NCBI GenBank assembly: GCA_973895155.1
Contig: OZ316893.1
Location: 1,116,001-1,180,000 of the forward strand
Direction of reading: 5' to 3'
Source of the DNA: Marsupella aquatica
Lineage: Eukaryota; Marchantiophyta
Length of the DNA: 64,000 nucleotides
Shown: positions 30,301 through 42,248 of the stretch, piece by piece
Numbering within the stretch: position 1 is the stretch's first letter
Layout: each line of letters begins with the position of its first letter
Program-made: the position numbers and the translations under genes
Notes under the pieces: model-generated
What the model saw: the letters and a program-made list of their open reading frames with translations, nothing else
Databases searched by the model: none
Told to the model about the DNA's origin: nothing

Positions 30301-33300
30301 AGGCACTGAAAGTAGAGATTCATAGAGGCCTCGAGCTGGAGGCGGAGAATGGAGTATTGCAGGAGTCCCTAGCTTCGCTGCCTCAACTAAAGAAAGATCA
30401 TAAAGATTTATTGAGTTTGAGGGAGAGTCTTCAGGTGAGATTATTAAGTCAGTTGTCTGTCATCTTTCCTAATTCTTTGAGTGTTTATTTCAATGTAGAT
30501 AGGCTGTTTCATGTGCATAGTCCCCTGACACAGATTGGACAGTAGGGGTCTTGAAATCGAAGCGTCTAATGGTCCATTCCCAGCTCAGTTGCATTATGAG
30601 CGTGGATGTTTTTTTCTATAAGTCCTGTTTTGAAGTTATCAAAGTAGTTCCGCTTTTTCTTTCAGATTTATTTTCTTGGAGGGCCTTTGGGCCCCTCTGT
30701 GACTGGCGTTTGTCCTCAGGTGATTTGGTTCAATCTTTCCGTGTGAGAAACGTTCGAGTTTATTGAGAAACCTGGATGGGCCTAAGTATCATGAGCCCAT
30801 TGGAATCCAATTATGATCGTGCTGTAATAATCTTGCGGAATTTCTGGTGTTCGAGTACAGAGTAGCGGAGCCTTTGAAAATGGGAAGAGCGAGAGTTCCG
30901 CGAACAGAGATGCAGAAGATGAAGAGTGTCGTGACAGTGACGATGAGATTGCGATTGTGCATTCAGAGTTGGGAGATGAGGTAAGTCATCGATGGAATCT
31001 CGTGGCTAACTCCTTCAAGTTTTCGCTAGTATTCACTTGATCCCGTTGAATATAGTTTACTGTTAGACCATGGGGAGTCATCTAATATGAGGACGTATCA
31101 GGCAAGGGTCGGTTCATTACTCACGTCATATAGAGAAATGCAGCTAAGAACTCGGTTATCTTTTAGAGGTTTCTGTTGAAAAATGTTGGAGTATTTCGTG
31201 CAAGCATTTGGTTGTCGACTTGAGATTATTTTTATGAAATATGCTGCATGTAAGGGAGATGCTTGGCTCACAAGACTGAAGATTGGTTTTTCTGCATTTG
31301 TGCAGGAATATTTTGAAGCTCTAGAAGTTCTCAACCAGCACGATTTCATATCAAAGTCAACACCTGCAGAGGATTCAGATGGTTATTCTGACAGAGATGA
31401 TGCTGCACATGAGCCACCAGAGGAAGGAGACGTCCCTGTGGATGGAGAGCTTTTGTCTGAAGCAGAAGGAGACGATCTTGAGCAGCCAAGGAACAGGTCC
31501 TGGGACTTGATTTTCAAGCTGTGTGTTTGTGCTACTTGATCTGGTGTCCAACTCGTTGGAAATCAACAATAGAATGTCGATGCATTTCAGATGTTGTAGG
31601 TCTCAGCTACCGCATATTTTTAGATCGTGTCACGAAGACAGAATTTGTACTGTGATCCGAATCAGAACTCTTTGCAACTGCAGATAGTGGGAGTAGTTTT
31701 GCCAGACTAACTCTCCTCATCGTCCTGTCTAGCTCAAGTTATTGAGCTTCCCCTGCTCATCACATCGTTACACTTTGTGCTATTCTGATGGAATGTGGTG
31801 GTGAGTTCAGGTTACCTGCACCAAGACCTTTGTCACGTGGATTCAGTCTTTGGACAGTTCTGAAGAATGCTATCGGAAAGGATCTCAATCATATCACAAT
31901 GCCTGCTACTATCAATGAACCTCTCTCGGTGCTCCAGAAATGTGCGGAAGAGATGCAGTACCGGTATACTTCTTTGAAAACCTGGATTTGCACATCTTAA
32001 CATCAAGCGAAGCGATGGTGTAAGTGTGAAGAGAAAGAGGTTGTTGCCCGGGGTTTGATGTTTATTCGGTTCATATTTGTGTGTGACTCGATCTCACAGT
32101 GTCTTGTGTCTTCCAGGTATTTACTGGAAAGAGCTGCTGATGAGAAAAGCTCCATCAGGCGTCTACTATATGTGTCTGCTTTTGCTTGTGCATCATATCA
32201 TGGCAGTATTTACCGTGATGCGAAACCGTTCAATCCATTGTTGGGTGAAACCTATGAGTGGCTTGCGCCAGACGAAAAGTCTTGGTTTCTCACTGAGCAG
32301 GTATTACCTTATGGACAGTGATTAATACTCAATAGTAAGTAGACAACGGGAGTTCTCTGTTCTTGAAGGAGGTAGTTGCCTTTAAGAATTAAAGTGATAC
32401 ATTGTGAATTCTTTTAGTGAATCTGACAACTTAGAATGTATATCCTTGTCGATCAGATGCTGTAAGATTGGTGATGCCCGACAAGGTTGCGGGTAAAAGT
32501 TTTTGTCTTGTGTAACACTGAATGACCGTATGTTAGCTCTGAATGCGCGCTACATCATGGTCCTGGTTGTGTGTATGGTGGAGGTTGTTAGTTGTCCACT
32601 GCGAAACTTGCCTTTTGGTACGACATTTGCAAAGCCAATTTAGTATTCAGTTGGTGCAGTAATGTTAAATCGTATCTTTGCCTAATGCTGCGCAGCCATA
32701 TTGTTGACGAGTAAATCTGAGTTGTCTGGTCTTCCAAATGTGGCAGGTGAGCCACCACCCACCAATTATGGCATTTCACTCGGAAAGTATCGTTGGTGAT
32801 TACAAGATCTACGGTGAGATTGAGGTCAAGAACAAGTTTTGGGGGAAAAGCGTGGAGGTGGGTGCTATTTTCGGTTACTCTTGAAGACACATTTGTCTCC
32901 TTTGTGCTTCTGTTTAGCGATTAATAGCATTCACTTGATCCGGTTGAATATAGTTTACTGTTAGACCATGGGAGTTATTTAATATGAGGACGTATCAGAC
33001 AAGGGTCGGGTCATTACTCACGTCCCATAGAGAATTGCAGCTAAGAACTCGGTTATCTTTTACAGGTTTCTGTTTAGAAAGGTTGAAAAATGTTGGAGTA
33101 TTTAGTGCAAGCATTTGGTTGTCGACTTGAGATTATTTTTATGAAATATGCTGCATGTATTGAATATCCATTCAACATCTTTGGAGGTTTTGGCGGCCTT
33201 GCAGGTACAGCCATTTAGATAAGACAATTGAATGTAGAGTTTCTCTAACTCCACTTACAAACTGCTTGGGTCTTTGCTGGTGTAACGGATAGGGTGGTAG

Positions 33301-35103
33301 CCATTCAGCATTCAGCAGGAATAATTTTCTGATGTGTTCGGTATATGTATTCCTCGTCAGGTTCTTCCCACAGGAGTGTGCCATTTGCGCTATGCGAAAT
33401 ATGGAGATCACATCACGTGGAGCAAGGTGACCACTTGCGCTCACAATGTTGTCGTAGGGAAGCTGTGGATTGATAATTACGGTGAACTGGTGATTAAGAA
33501 TCACACTACAGGAGATGTAAGTCGGATTCGTTTCCACAAAGCTGGGAGCAAAGACCGGTGTCGAATCACCGGAAAGGTGAGCTGGATAGCTCGCTTTTTA
33601 ATTCAGCGCGCAAAGACTAGATGCAATCCCTCGATTGAAGCTTTTAAATAGGTTATTTGTTTTCTGTAGGTAGTTCCATATTGTTCTTGTGATGACGCTT
33701 CTCGTGTCCGGAGCCTTGGCGCTTCGACAGTGGAGAGTTTATGGGGTTTACCTAGTGTTTACTGTTGGCACGTCCGCGTAGAACGAAGGCAGATGGTTGT
33801 GTTGAATTAATTTCTTTTTGGCCCTTCCAGATATATAATGGGAAGGGTGTTCCACAGTACTCTATCTATGGTAATTACCAGGAGAAGATTTTTGCTACAC
33901 GAGAACACGCAGATCACGAAGGATCTGATGGAGGTGAGGAAGAGCTTCTGTGGAAAAGGCCTGCGGAAATTGAAGACTTTCATCAACAATATTGCTTCTC
34001 CAAATTTTCGATTGGGCTCAATGGTATGTTAATACTTGTGATGCCCTGTGATTGTCGAGAATAGTGCAGAGAAATTGAAGAATCAAGGTTGTAGGACAGC
34101 GTTATTCCTCGACTTGCTCGATCTGATAGGATTTTTAAGGCTGGAAGGCAGCAGTGTTGACGGGAGTGTTGAAGCTGTTTGTGGACATGATATGATGTTT
34201 TTAAGGCTGAAAAGCAGCAGTGTTAAAGCTGTATGTGGACACGAACCTGCGTGTCTGAGATATGAGGATATGTCGCACACAAAAGATCTCAGGTCGGAGC
34301 TGTGATGATGTTCATTATTGCAATTTCCTGATTTCAATTTGTGCAACAGAGCTGACGACGAAACTAGCAGAAGTACTTCCCCCTACCGATTCTCGGTTTC
34401 GACCCGACCAGCGTGCTCTGGTGAGTTCAATAGTTTTTGTTGCCGTAGACCCACCGTAGTGATAAGGTTAGAGAGTAGATTATGTGTGATAATCTTCAGT
34501 AGTGATTGATAGTGCGCTCTACGGTTCACATTTTCATCATTGTGGACGTAGTACAGTAAGCATGTCCGTTCCTTATGGTACTTCGTTCTCTGGATGTTTG
34601 GCGGCCTAAATCAGATCTCGTCTTTGATATATCATTTTTAAGACAGAATTATAGAATTTAGTCCTTCGAAGATAAAACTCATATCTTTGCTGCATTATAA
34701 ATCACCCCAGGAGGACGGGGACCTGGAGAAAGCTACACCCGAGAAGCTTAGGCTGGAAGAGAAACAAAGATATGCACGCAAGCTACGGAAAGATAGGGGG
34801 GAAGACTGGAAGTGCTTGTGGTTTGACCAGGTATAATTTCTTCTCTTAAAATCCATCTGACCTCCTCGTTGCGTCTTATGTTTGGCTCCGTGTCAAGAGA
34901 AAGCTGGCTGACTGTTTAGTATGCGATTTCGCTTAGCCATAGCCACAACTGATTGGACTATATGTTGTGAATTTCAGAGGGTACCTGGCGTAGGGCAGGT
35001 GAAAGCAGGTGATGATGCTGAGGAACCTTCTTGGGTTTACCAGGGAAAGTATTGGGAAATGCGCGAGAAACAAAATTTGCAACAGTGTCCAGACATCATG
35101 TGA
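27359..35103 (+). CDS. oxysterol-binding protein-related protein (PH-ORP), 16 coding exons
   Basis: Lipid (sterol/phosphoinositide) transfer protein acting at membrane contact sites. Exons by phase and GT-AG sites: 27359-27643, 27821-27922, 28267-28380, 28609-28696, 29057-29994, 30303-30434, 30861-30980, 31306-31496, 31811-31963, 32117-32300, 32747-32857, 33361-33576, 33831-34023, 34350-34420, 34711-34830, 34978-35103; 3144 nt, 1047 residues. A PH domain spans exons 1-3 (about residues 50-145; RRRWFVAHPPGLLLHYKN). A coiled-coil-like stretch and a large serine-rich exon 5 (313 codons) follow. EYFEALE at 594-600 after an acidic tract resembles an FFAT motif for ER VAP proteins. The ORD runs from about 655: KPFNPLLGETYEW, the signature EQVSHHPP split over exons 10/11 (768-775), LLWKRPAE, PPTDSRFRPDQRAL, and CPDIM at the end. 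It is longer than typical plant ORP1 proteins because of exon 5. The donor of exon 8 (GTCCTG) is weak. The N-terminal start is the least certain part. Confidence 0.9.
30154..30216 (+). repeat. 27-bp-arm hairpin in ORP intron 5
   Basis: 30154-30180 pairs with 30190-30216 at 24 of 27 positions around a 9-nt loop (GTAATTTAT). The inner 15 bp (TCCTCTTAATGGACT) pair perfectly, and a few further outer bases also pair. It lies inside the intron 29995-30302. It could be a tiny MITE relic or an intronic hairpin RNA. There is no evidence of processing. Confidence 0.8.
31031..31252 (+). repeat. intron-7 copy of a ~225-bp duplication in the ORP gene
   Basis: 31031-31252 and 32929-33159 are about 90% identical by eye, from ATTCACTTGATCC to 'gaaatatgctgcatgta', including GTCGACTTGAGATTATTTTT. 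The two copies sit in introns 7 and 11 of the same gene, in the same orientation. Confidence 0.85.
32929..33159 (+). repeat. intron-11 copy of the same duplication
   Basis: Counterpart of 31031-31252; see there. This copy has a small insertion near 33080 ('agaaaggttgaa'). Confidence 0.85.
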
Positions 35104-36361
35104 TTGACATGCCTTATGTTTGATACGCGACTGTTCTTTTATTCCCTTCCTTCTGAATCGTACTCCTTCGACATCCGACTACCTCACATGAGGGCAACCA
35201 TTGAGCTCTTGCCAACAGAGTGATGGATCCATCGTCCAGATCCAAGTTGCGGAGTAGGGAGGTTTCCTGTATATGAAAGGATTTTTTTCTGTAGAAAATT
35301 TCACGATTTTGTTTCTCTGATGCCGACAAGAGGCATTCCGAGTGTAAACAATTAGCACACATAGCACAGGTCATTCTTGAAGCTCGACCTTTCTCAGAGT
35401 TGGAGCAGCAGCCTACAGGGGTATCTGGCCAAGATTCTGGGGTAGTATGGGCACTTTTCTCGTGGCGGAGACCAACATTTGTCTACATAATTTTATCATT
35501 CAACAAGTATAAGAGTGGCTCAACTCAAAGGACAGCCGCTACCGCATATTGGCTACCCTACTGCGTAAAGTTTCCTTTGTCGTGTGTAGACTTGGAGAAT
35601 GTCTGTGGTGAACTTATGTCTCGAATAGCTTTATTTATAGCGGGAAACGATGACTCGTCAGTTAAACCAGTGAACTCATCTCTTAGTCACACCTGTCTTT
35701 ATCTGTCTTTGTCGGTCTTTCTCTCCCTGTGGAATCTTGAAAAGTCTAGCGTATTTGTTTTGGATTTGATAGAGAAAGGCAGCATAGGAGCTGGCAAACT
35801 TCTGGTGTCCATCCGAAGCGCTGACAATTGCAATCCTGGACAGAGTTTCCTCCACTTGCTTTATGATTTTGCATTGAATTGTAAGGGACCGAGTCGCAAA
35901 TTCAGAGACTAGCATTCATATAATACATGCGCAGCACCAAAACCTGGAACATTTCCGCCTGACATGCGATATAACAGTTGTGAAGTAGATATCGGACGGA
36001 GCATGTCAAGAGAATCGAGCTGTGGAACCGATTGCAATCAGTCGCAGTGTTACACATCGATTTGTCTTTTGTCAGCTGATTACTTTCTACTCTCTTGCAA
36101 TACATCACCACGTGACTTTCTGTCGATGTACTAGGTTACTTTAATTAACGGTATGGTGAAGGAGTGCAGCTTCGAGAGTTGTACGATGAAGCTGTGGTAG
36201 CTGTTGGTTTAAAGGGCTGAGTGCAGATGGAATTCTGAAGACGGTGTAGACTCGATGCGGGTTTTGTACTAGTAGCCTAATTATGCGAGTAGAAAAAGAA
36301 CCCTTGCACAAGAAAGAATTCAATGCTATTTCCTGATCATCTTTGTCCCAATCTTTATTTT
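35104..36361. other. 3' flank of the ORP gene
   Basis: Probably contains the 3' UTR. The 170-codon frame at 35400-35912 has no domain and begins without supporting context. I do not regard it as a gene. No canonical AATAAA close to the stop was noticed. Confidence 0.35.
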
Positions 36362-36602
36362 GTCTGCACCCTCGCTTGCTGTGTGTCTGTTAGTCACTGT
36401 CTAGAGTTTCGTTCAAGAAATAGGCCAATTTTTGTGTTAGTTAGTCTGCACCCTCGCTTGCTGTGTGTGTTAGTCACTGTTTAGAGTTTCGTTCAAGAAA
36501 TAGGCCAATTTTTGTGTGTGTTAGTCTGCATCCTCGCTTTCTGTGTGTGTTAGTCACTGTCTAGAGTTTCATTCTAGACAGCCAATTTTTGTGTTAGTCA
36601 GT
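36362..36602 (+). repeat. three tandem copies of a ~80-bp unit
   Basis: Units begin 'agtctgca.cctcgctt.ctgtgtgt' and contain TTAGTCACTGT, TAGAGTTTC and 'gccaatttttgtgt', at about 36362-36443, 36444-36523 and 36524-36602. It is followed directly by two copies of a shorter unit (TAGAGGTTTCATTCTAGA, 'taggcca', 'aagggaatagctttt') at 36603-36740. Confidence 0.85.
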
Positions 36603-36766
36603 CTAGAGGTTTCATTCTAGACGTAGGCCATGTGTTATTCTCGACTAAGGCGAAGGGAATAGCTTTAGATTGTGCTTTAGAGGTTTCATTCTAGATATAG
36701 GCCAAGGGAATAGCTTTTGATTGTGCTTTACTAGGTAGATTGATAGGTGACGTTCAAGGTGAATTA

Positions 36767-37045
36767 AGTTTATAAAATAGAAGGGCGTGCATGGACCTCT
36801 CTCTGACTCAGCAATTTTTTTAAATGTGAATGGGAGCAAACATATGTCCCAATGTTGAAATACGTTTATAAAACAGAAGGCGTGCATGGACCTCTCGCTC
36901 ACTCAGCAATGTTTTTAAATGTGAATGGGAGCAAACACATATCCCAATGTTGAAAGAAGATTATAAAACAGAAGCGCGTGCATGGACCTCTCGCTGACTT
37001 AGCAATGTTTTTAAATGTGAATGGGAGCAAACATATCCCCCAATG
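36767..37045 (+). repeat. three tandem copies of a ~93-bp unit
   Basis: Each unit holds 'tttataaaa.agaag', GTGCATGGACCTCTC, 'gact.agcaat.ttttttaaatgt' and GAATGGGAGCAAACA, at about 36767-36861, 36862-36957 and 36958-37045. It is the third array in 700 bp, so the region is prone to tandem duplication. Confidence 0.85.
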
Positions 37046-37375
37046 TTTTTCCTTTTCAGACACACCTACCGATGATAGGCACAAGTCATCTCAATTTCAA
37101 AGGACCTAGAGGTTGAAGTTGTTTTATGGATATCAGTCCTTGAGTCTAGGTTGTGAGTGCAAGTATCCCTCAAGCTAGTATTTTCCCTTCATTCTTCCTT
37201 TAGCCAAATCCCATGTCTAATAAAATTGATTATTTAAATCCAAAAGTCATGAGTGCCCTTCAAAAATGCATGTTGAAAACAGACAATGAGAAAGGAAAAG
37301 AAGGATTTGATTTGATAGAGTTTAGACAAAAGAGAATGAAACATACTCCAATAACAAGAGTGTGCAGTGACGTCA

Positions 37376-37625
37376 ACAGACTGCACTAGCAACGCTGGTA
37401 GCACGGGTGACAGCAAACCACAAGCATGCCTCTTGCTTCGAGATAGTGCAGAATGTCGTCAAGGAGATACTCAAAGCTCCGGGGAACATTCTTCCCGACT
37501 GCACTAGGGTAGGGATGGCAGCAAAGCACAAAGCTTTGCCTCCTAAATATTCTTTTGCCTCGAACGAGCTCGCCTTTCCTTTCGAGTCAGTGCAGAATGT
37601 CGTCAACGATACATACAAAAGATGA
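37376..37625 (+). repeat. diverged tandem pair with an open frame
   Basis: Two copies of a unit starting GACTGCACTAG and containing 'gcaaa.cacaa', 'tgcctc' and AGTGCAGAATGTCGTCAA are spaced about 120-160 bp (37378-37470 and 37498-37615). One frame stays open through both, giving 'VQNVV' twice. It may be a duplicated exon relic of an unknown protein, but there is no start or domain I can support. Confidence 0.5.
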
Positions 37626-39691
37626 GTGTAACATGTCGGGTATCAATCTAAAGAATTCGAAACTATCGAAGATCTCCAATCCGTCCGGCCTGTATCCACT
37701 GCGTTTCTGGGACACTCATATTCCTAGTTTTGGGCCGCATCAAGCAGAGAACGTGACGCCTGTGGTGATCCAGAACAATAAGATCGCGAGCTATCAAAGC
37801 CAAACAGGAGCGATCCCAAGCGCTTCGGTCTCTGGACAAATTCGTACCTTCGTGAAGTATGGTCGTGTTAGTATCAGCCTGAGTCGAAGCTCATCAAGAA
37901 TTGTATTTAGAACCGTGTCCTGATGAACTGAGAGCAAAATGAAGCGAAGAGAGAAGAAGCGTTTCGGGTTTCCTCATCGAGGGGTTCGTTTCTACCTTGG
38001 AGAGCTTCTCACCGAAGAGTTCTACAGTAGAAGGAGAGTTTCGAAGCGCAGGTTGAGCGAAGGGGGAGCCACCAACAATTATCGAACTCACTGAAAAAAC
38101 TTGAGGCGAAAATAAAGGAGCGTCGAAGAGCAGGTTGCTTTGCGCATGTCTTCCACGGTCGATCTCCCTGATGTCATATTGCCGACCCCACCATCTTTGG
38201 GGTTCTACTATCCCACTCCTACAGTAGAACTTCCGCCGCCAGTCATACGTCGGTGATTCGTCTGGGAGTCTAGATTGTCTTGTAAGACTCGGGTTGAGGC
38301 ATGTCAACGGTGTGGCCTAGGAGCAAACGCAATTCAGGAAGAGCGGAGATTGTCTGCTGTTTATATTTTACTGTATGGAAGGTCTCGAGATGAGCTGGCT
38401 GGATTTGGGGTTTGGGATCGTACTTTCGTCTGTGAGCTTCTCTGTCGAGAGGGTTTGGTCGTGGGCTGCACGCCGCAGCAGGCCACAGCTGGGATCACTC
38501 TAAAGGCTTCAGATCCAGACTATCTCCCACAGCCTCTAATGTGTGACACAAGCCCAGAAAAAAGCAATGGGTGAAGCACGCTTGCAAACCAAGCGACCCT
38601 CAGTGACCCTCAGTGACCTCAGTCTTGCAACCAAGTGACTCCCAGCGACCATCAGTGACCTCTCCCTACATGACCTCACATAGTCCTATCAAGCAAGTTT
38701 TCGGTCCACCCTGGTCCCTGGTCTCTCCTTTTGAGACGCCCCGTTGCATGCTGGTACAGTGAATTGCAAGAAATATGTCGAGCAAACAAATAGTCTTATC
38801 ACGCAAGTTTTCATTTATAGCAAGTGGCATACCAGTCATGATTTGATATCATCAGTATCTTCTGGATCCTTATTCATCACGGGAATTCATCTGTTCTATG
38901 TCAATGCTCACTGTGCCTTATATTTCTTCCTTTTTTATTGTCCGGTTGAGACATTAGTCAACAAGCCTCATCTGGTGTACAAGTATGATTCATCGTTTTA
39001 CAGAGGGCAGAGGGGTCCCAAATCAGTCGACTTCAACGCTGGTTGGAGCGTTTACAAGGATGTGTTCATTTGATTCTCTGGACAAGGAGGAACGGAGTTG
39101 TCTTCGTCCCTGATCACGCGTGAAGTTCATCACGAAACAACTCTCGAGGCAAAGACTGGTTACAGTCCCATCACTGGAAGATGGCAGTCAATTTGGTACG
39201 TTCATGCTGCTGACGAGAGTAAGAGAGATCGATTCGTGAGGACCACCGCTCGGACGGGTTACGTCAAAGCGAGAATGGTCACCATAAAGGTGCTCGCGCA
39301 ATGACCGTCCAAGGCAGTCCTTCAAGCGAATGCTCCCTCGTCTACTGACGCATTGATGATACTGGTCATTATCGAACAATCATTCGAGCCACAGAGGGGC
39401 CGATTCCTGTCCCACGAGGAGCCGACAATCTTCAAGACTCAGTTTGTAGTTCGATCGGAGAGCTTCCAGAACCACCGTCCGCTCCTCGGGAACCCTGTAA
39501 GTTTGTACCCATCGGAGTCTTGTTTCAAAGCAATCCAAATAACCAATGTCACTCTCACGTGCAAGGAACAGAATAGCTTTGGGAGTGGGCATTATCTGCC
39601 ACACGGCGTCCTGTGTAAAGTGCAACCATTCGTGGATTCCTTGGCGAGTAAGCCTCCCTGCACTTCAACGACCAGATAGACTTGCGGGGAC
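37626..39691 (+). other. coding-like but unassigned region
   Basis: Several plus-strand frames (37624-37923, 38275-38574, 38940-39072, 39098-39304, 39353-39679) have balanced composition and lie in a row, separated by stops. The stretch with NAGWSVYKDVF at 39040-39070 and GRWQSIWYVHAADESKRDRF at 39176-39235 looks most like real protein. The pieces could be exons of one gene or a decayed gene. I do not recognise the family, and splice sites could not be fixed. A shorter duplication of 'cagtgaccctcagtgacc' lies at 38600-38660. Confidence 0.35.
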
Positions 39692-39694
39692 ATT
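39692..39694. repeat. target-site duplication ATT (left)
   Basis: ATT immediately before the left end of the Harbinger-type element, matching ATT at 45147-45149. Confidence 0.7.
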
Positions 39695-39711
39695 AGGGGG
39701 TCTCAAATATA
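39695..39711 (+). repeat. left terminal inverted repeat
   Basis: AGGGGGTCTCAAATATA, perfectly inverted at 45130-45146. The first 15 bases are also the left end of the MITE at 3185. Confidence 0.92.
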
Positions 39712-40048
39712 CGCCCGTTTCGCTGTCCCGCGGGATAGGCCAAGGTCCCGTTAAGTGGCCCGCGGGAGTGTTATACGGACATGGCACTGTTTGTATATCC
39801 CATGTTTTTCCCGTCCCGTAACAGCTGGGCTGCGGGTGGGTGAAGTGGCGGGTCAGCCGAAGTGTGCAATTCTGAAACGGCCCGCCCGTGTTGCCATTCA
39901 CACAGTGAGCTCCTAAGTTTGAATCTCAAAATCAAACATCGCGCCAAGAGTGTAGGAGGGCAAGTGTGCGAAGAGTGTAGAGGGCAAGTTACTCTCTTAA
40001 GAACAAAGATTTGAATTGGACATCGTGTGGCGAGCGGGACGCAAAAAC

Positions 40049-41665
40049 ATGGAGATAGATCGGAGTCTGCCAGATGATTCGATTCATGTTCAAGATCTGT
40101 CATCTGCAATGCGTTCCAGGTTTGCTCCAGGAGGACAGGCTTTTGTCCCTCCGCGCGTGCTGACTGCATCTTCGCCCCAACAAGACTCAACCGCACAAGC
40201 GCATCATGCAAGTTCTGCAGCAGCACCTGCACTTCTAGGAATGGCAGGGCAAGGCAGTCGTCGAGGAGTGGGTGGTAATCAGGTAGTAGGGACAAAACTG
40301 ACAAGGAGAGATTATGCTTTGATCGTTGACTATTTAGAGGTTCAAGATAACTACAATGCCATTTTTGGAGCTGGTCGAAAAACGAGGCCAGGTAACCGCT
40401 ATCAATCCAAGAAGTCTGTATTCACTTCCATGGCTGCAGTGCTAGCAGATTATGGGTTTCCAAAGATGGATGGGGCTAATTTGGCCAAGAGATTTGGCCG
40501 GTATCAGGACATGTACAAAAAAGCATTGATGTTTAAGACTTCTTCGGGTGGAGGTCTCACTGAGGAGGAGGTACAATGTGGGGTCACTATGGATCAGAAG
40601 CTCGACAAGATGTGCCCTTTGTTTGATAGGATGCATGCAATTTGTGGGGAACGTGCCAACATCCAACCTCCAGGATTGGTGAGCCATGGTTTCGCTGGTT
40701 CTGGAATTACTCAGGCCCCTGACGAGGCTGAGGAAGCAGCTGATGAGAGCGAAAACGAAGTTCCTGATCCTGAAGAGGAGCCAACTTCGCCAACCTGGCT
40801 TATGGCAGGTAAGCTTGCTCTGAATATATCTCTTTGTAGTCGGTGCACTCGGTAGTATTTCTCAATGAAGTCTACTCCATATCCCTTTGTAGCCAACTCT
40901 CAATAAAGTTCATTCCACTGTCTGGCTTATTTTGTGATTGCAGATTCTCCACCCGGTGTTGAGGATGAGTCTGTAAACCCTGGTGGTGAATCACAACCCC
41001 CTACGCCAAATGCAACGGAAGCGGAAGCTGCACCAAGTGGGACAGAAGAGGTTCGACCAACAAATATGGGCGGCATGCCCCAACAGGTGAATGATGGCCC
41101 CAGTCGGACCCAACCCACTGTTTTTTCTGGCTCTAGGCCCGCCCACACTGGAATACCGAGTAGTCCAAATGTTCAGACTACTCAGGCTCCAACGAGAAGT
41201 CAGTCCACATCGAGGGCGAATGAGAAATCAGCGCCACCTAAAAAGAAGCCTGGCTTTGAAGGATCTGCAACTTCTAAAGGGAGCTTAGCGGCCATGTATG
41301 CAGAGCAGAAAAGAGAGAAGGCAGGCTTTAGAAAGGAGTTGATTGGGACAAAAACTTTGTGGAAAAAAGATGAATTAGACGACAGACGTAAAGCACGTGT
41401 TGATGCTGCAAAAAATGACAAACTGGAAAGGGTGCACAAATTTAGGTTAGAACAATTTAGTGCCACACAAGCTGAGAAGCGGCTTCGAATGGACCAGACT
41501 CATCAAATGCTGATGGCCCAAATGACTATGCGGGGACAGTTGATGTCAGATTTATTCAAGAGCAACAAATCGGAGGCTGAAATTAGCAGGTTGATGAAAA
41601 TGGTAGAAACTACCTATAGCATGCCCACAAATTCAGGGCCACCTCTTTCTGACGAAAATGAGTGA
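40049..41665 (+). CDS. Myb/SANT-like transposon protein, 2 exons
   Basis: Second protein of PIF/Harbinger elements, thought to bind the element's DNA and bring the transposase to it. Exons 40049-40808 and 40944-41665 join in phase 1 (donor G|GTAAGC, acceptor TTGCAG|AT), giving 493 residues. The open frame extends a little upstream to 40016, but the first ATG is at 40049. The Myb/SANT-like domain lies at about residues 83-175, with the hallmark words RDYALIVDYLE, NYNAIFGAGRKT, GFPKMDGANLAKRF and MYKKALMF, then GLTEEE. A proline/threonine-rich linker follows. The C-terminal 110 residues are strongly charged and helical, probably a coiled coil. It converges on the transposase gene. Family identity is from recall of SANT-like proteins of plant and fungal transposons. 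Confidence 0.82.
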
Positions 41666-42248
41666 CATTTTTAGGTAGTTGGATATTGATAGTACCAAGT
41701 TCATTTCAGTTGTCACTTAAAGTTTGGTCTGTGAGCACAGGTTTTATAGAGTGCGAACATTGCCCTTCACTACTCTCAGATTCTTGAGATAATGGCCCTA
41801 CTTTGGCCCGATTGAATACAAATGGAGATTTTGTAAATTTTGACTCTTGTATTAATTCGTATCTTTTGAACTTGAATGTGCATATGTGTAATTTGAGACA
41901 AAAATGAGTGACAATTCAAATAGTTTTCATTGGGCATTCACACAACTATTACAAGTCTAGGCTTGGGGGCGAATTCACAATCCTGTGTGTGTTCTCGTAC
42001 CTTATCAAATTCGGACAATGTTAGGCCTGGAATTTCAGTAAGTCCAGAAACATGGTTCTTGTTAACAATTGAAGTTCAATAATAGACATTTATTCATAAA
42101 ATTGTGACATGCACAATTACCAAGCGCCAAATTTCACATTTGAGTGTTCGAATGTATATACTACATAACCCTAAACTGCTCCTACAGTTTGTGGATATGG
42201 TTCCTCCAAATGTGCTAAATGAAAGCTAATACTGGCAATGCCAGTATA
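41666..42248. other. convergent spacer inside the transposon
   Basis: AT-rich 583 bp between the stop codons of the Myb/SANT-like gene (plus) and the transposase gene (minus). It presumably holds both 3' UTRs. No other feature recognised. Confidence 0.5.

Noticed and set aside
33518-33576. Alternative ORP exon-12 end at the strong-looking GTAAGT donor (33518)
   Set aside because: Reading on to 33576 keeps the lipid-binding domain sequence (IRFHKAG, then CRITGK) and joins exon 13 in phase, so the later donor fits the family better.
35400-35912. 170-codon frame downstream of ORP
   Set aside because: No domain, no supporting start context, odd composition, and position within the likely 3' flank.
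36362-37045. CRISPR-like array
   Set aside because: Units are directly adjacent tandem repeats without distinct spacers, and the genome is a plant nuclear one.
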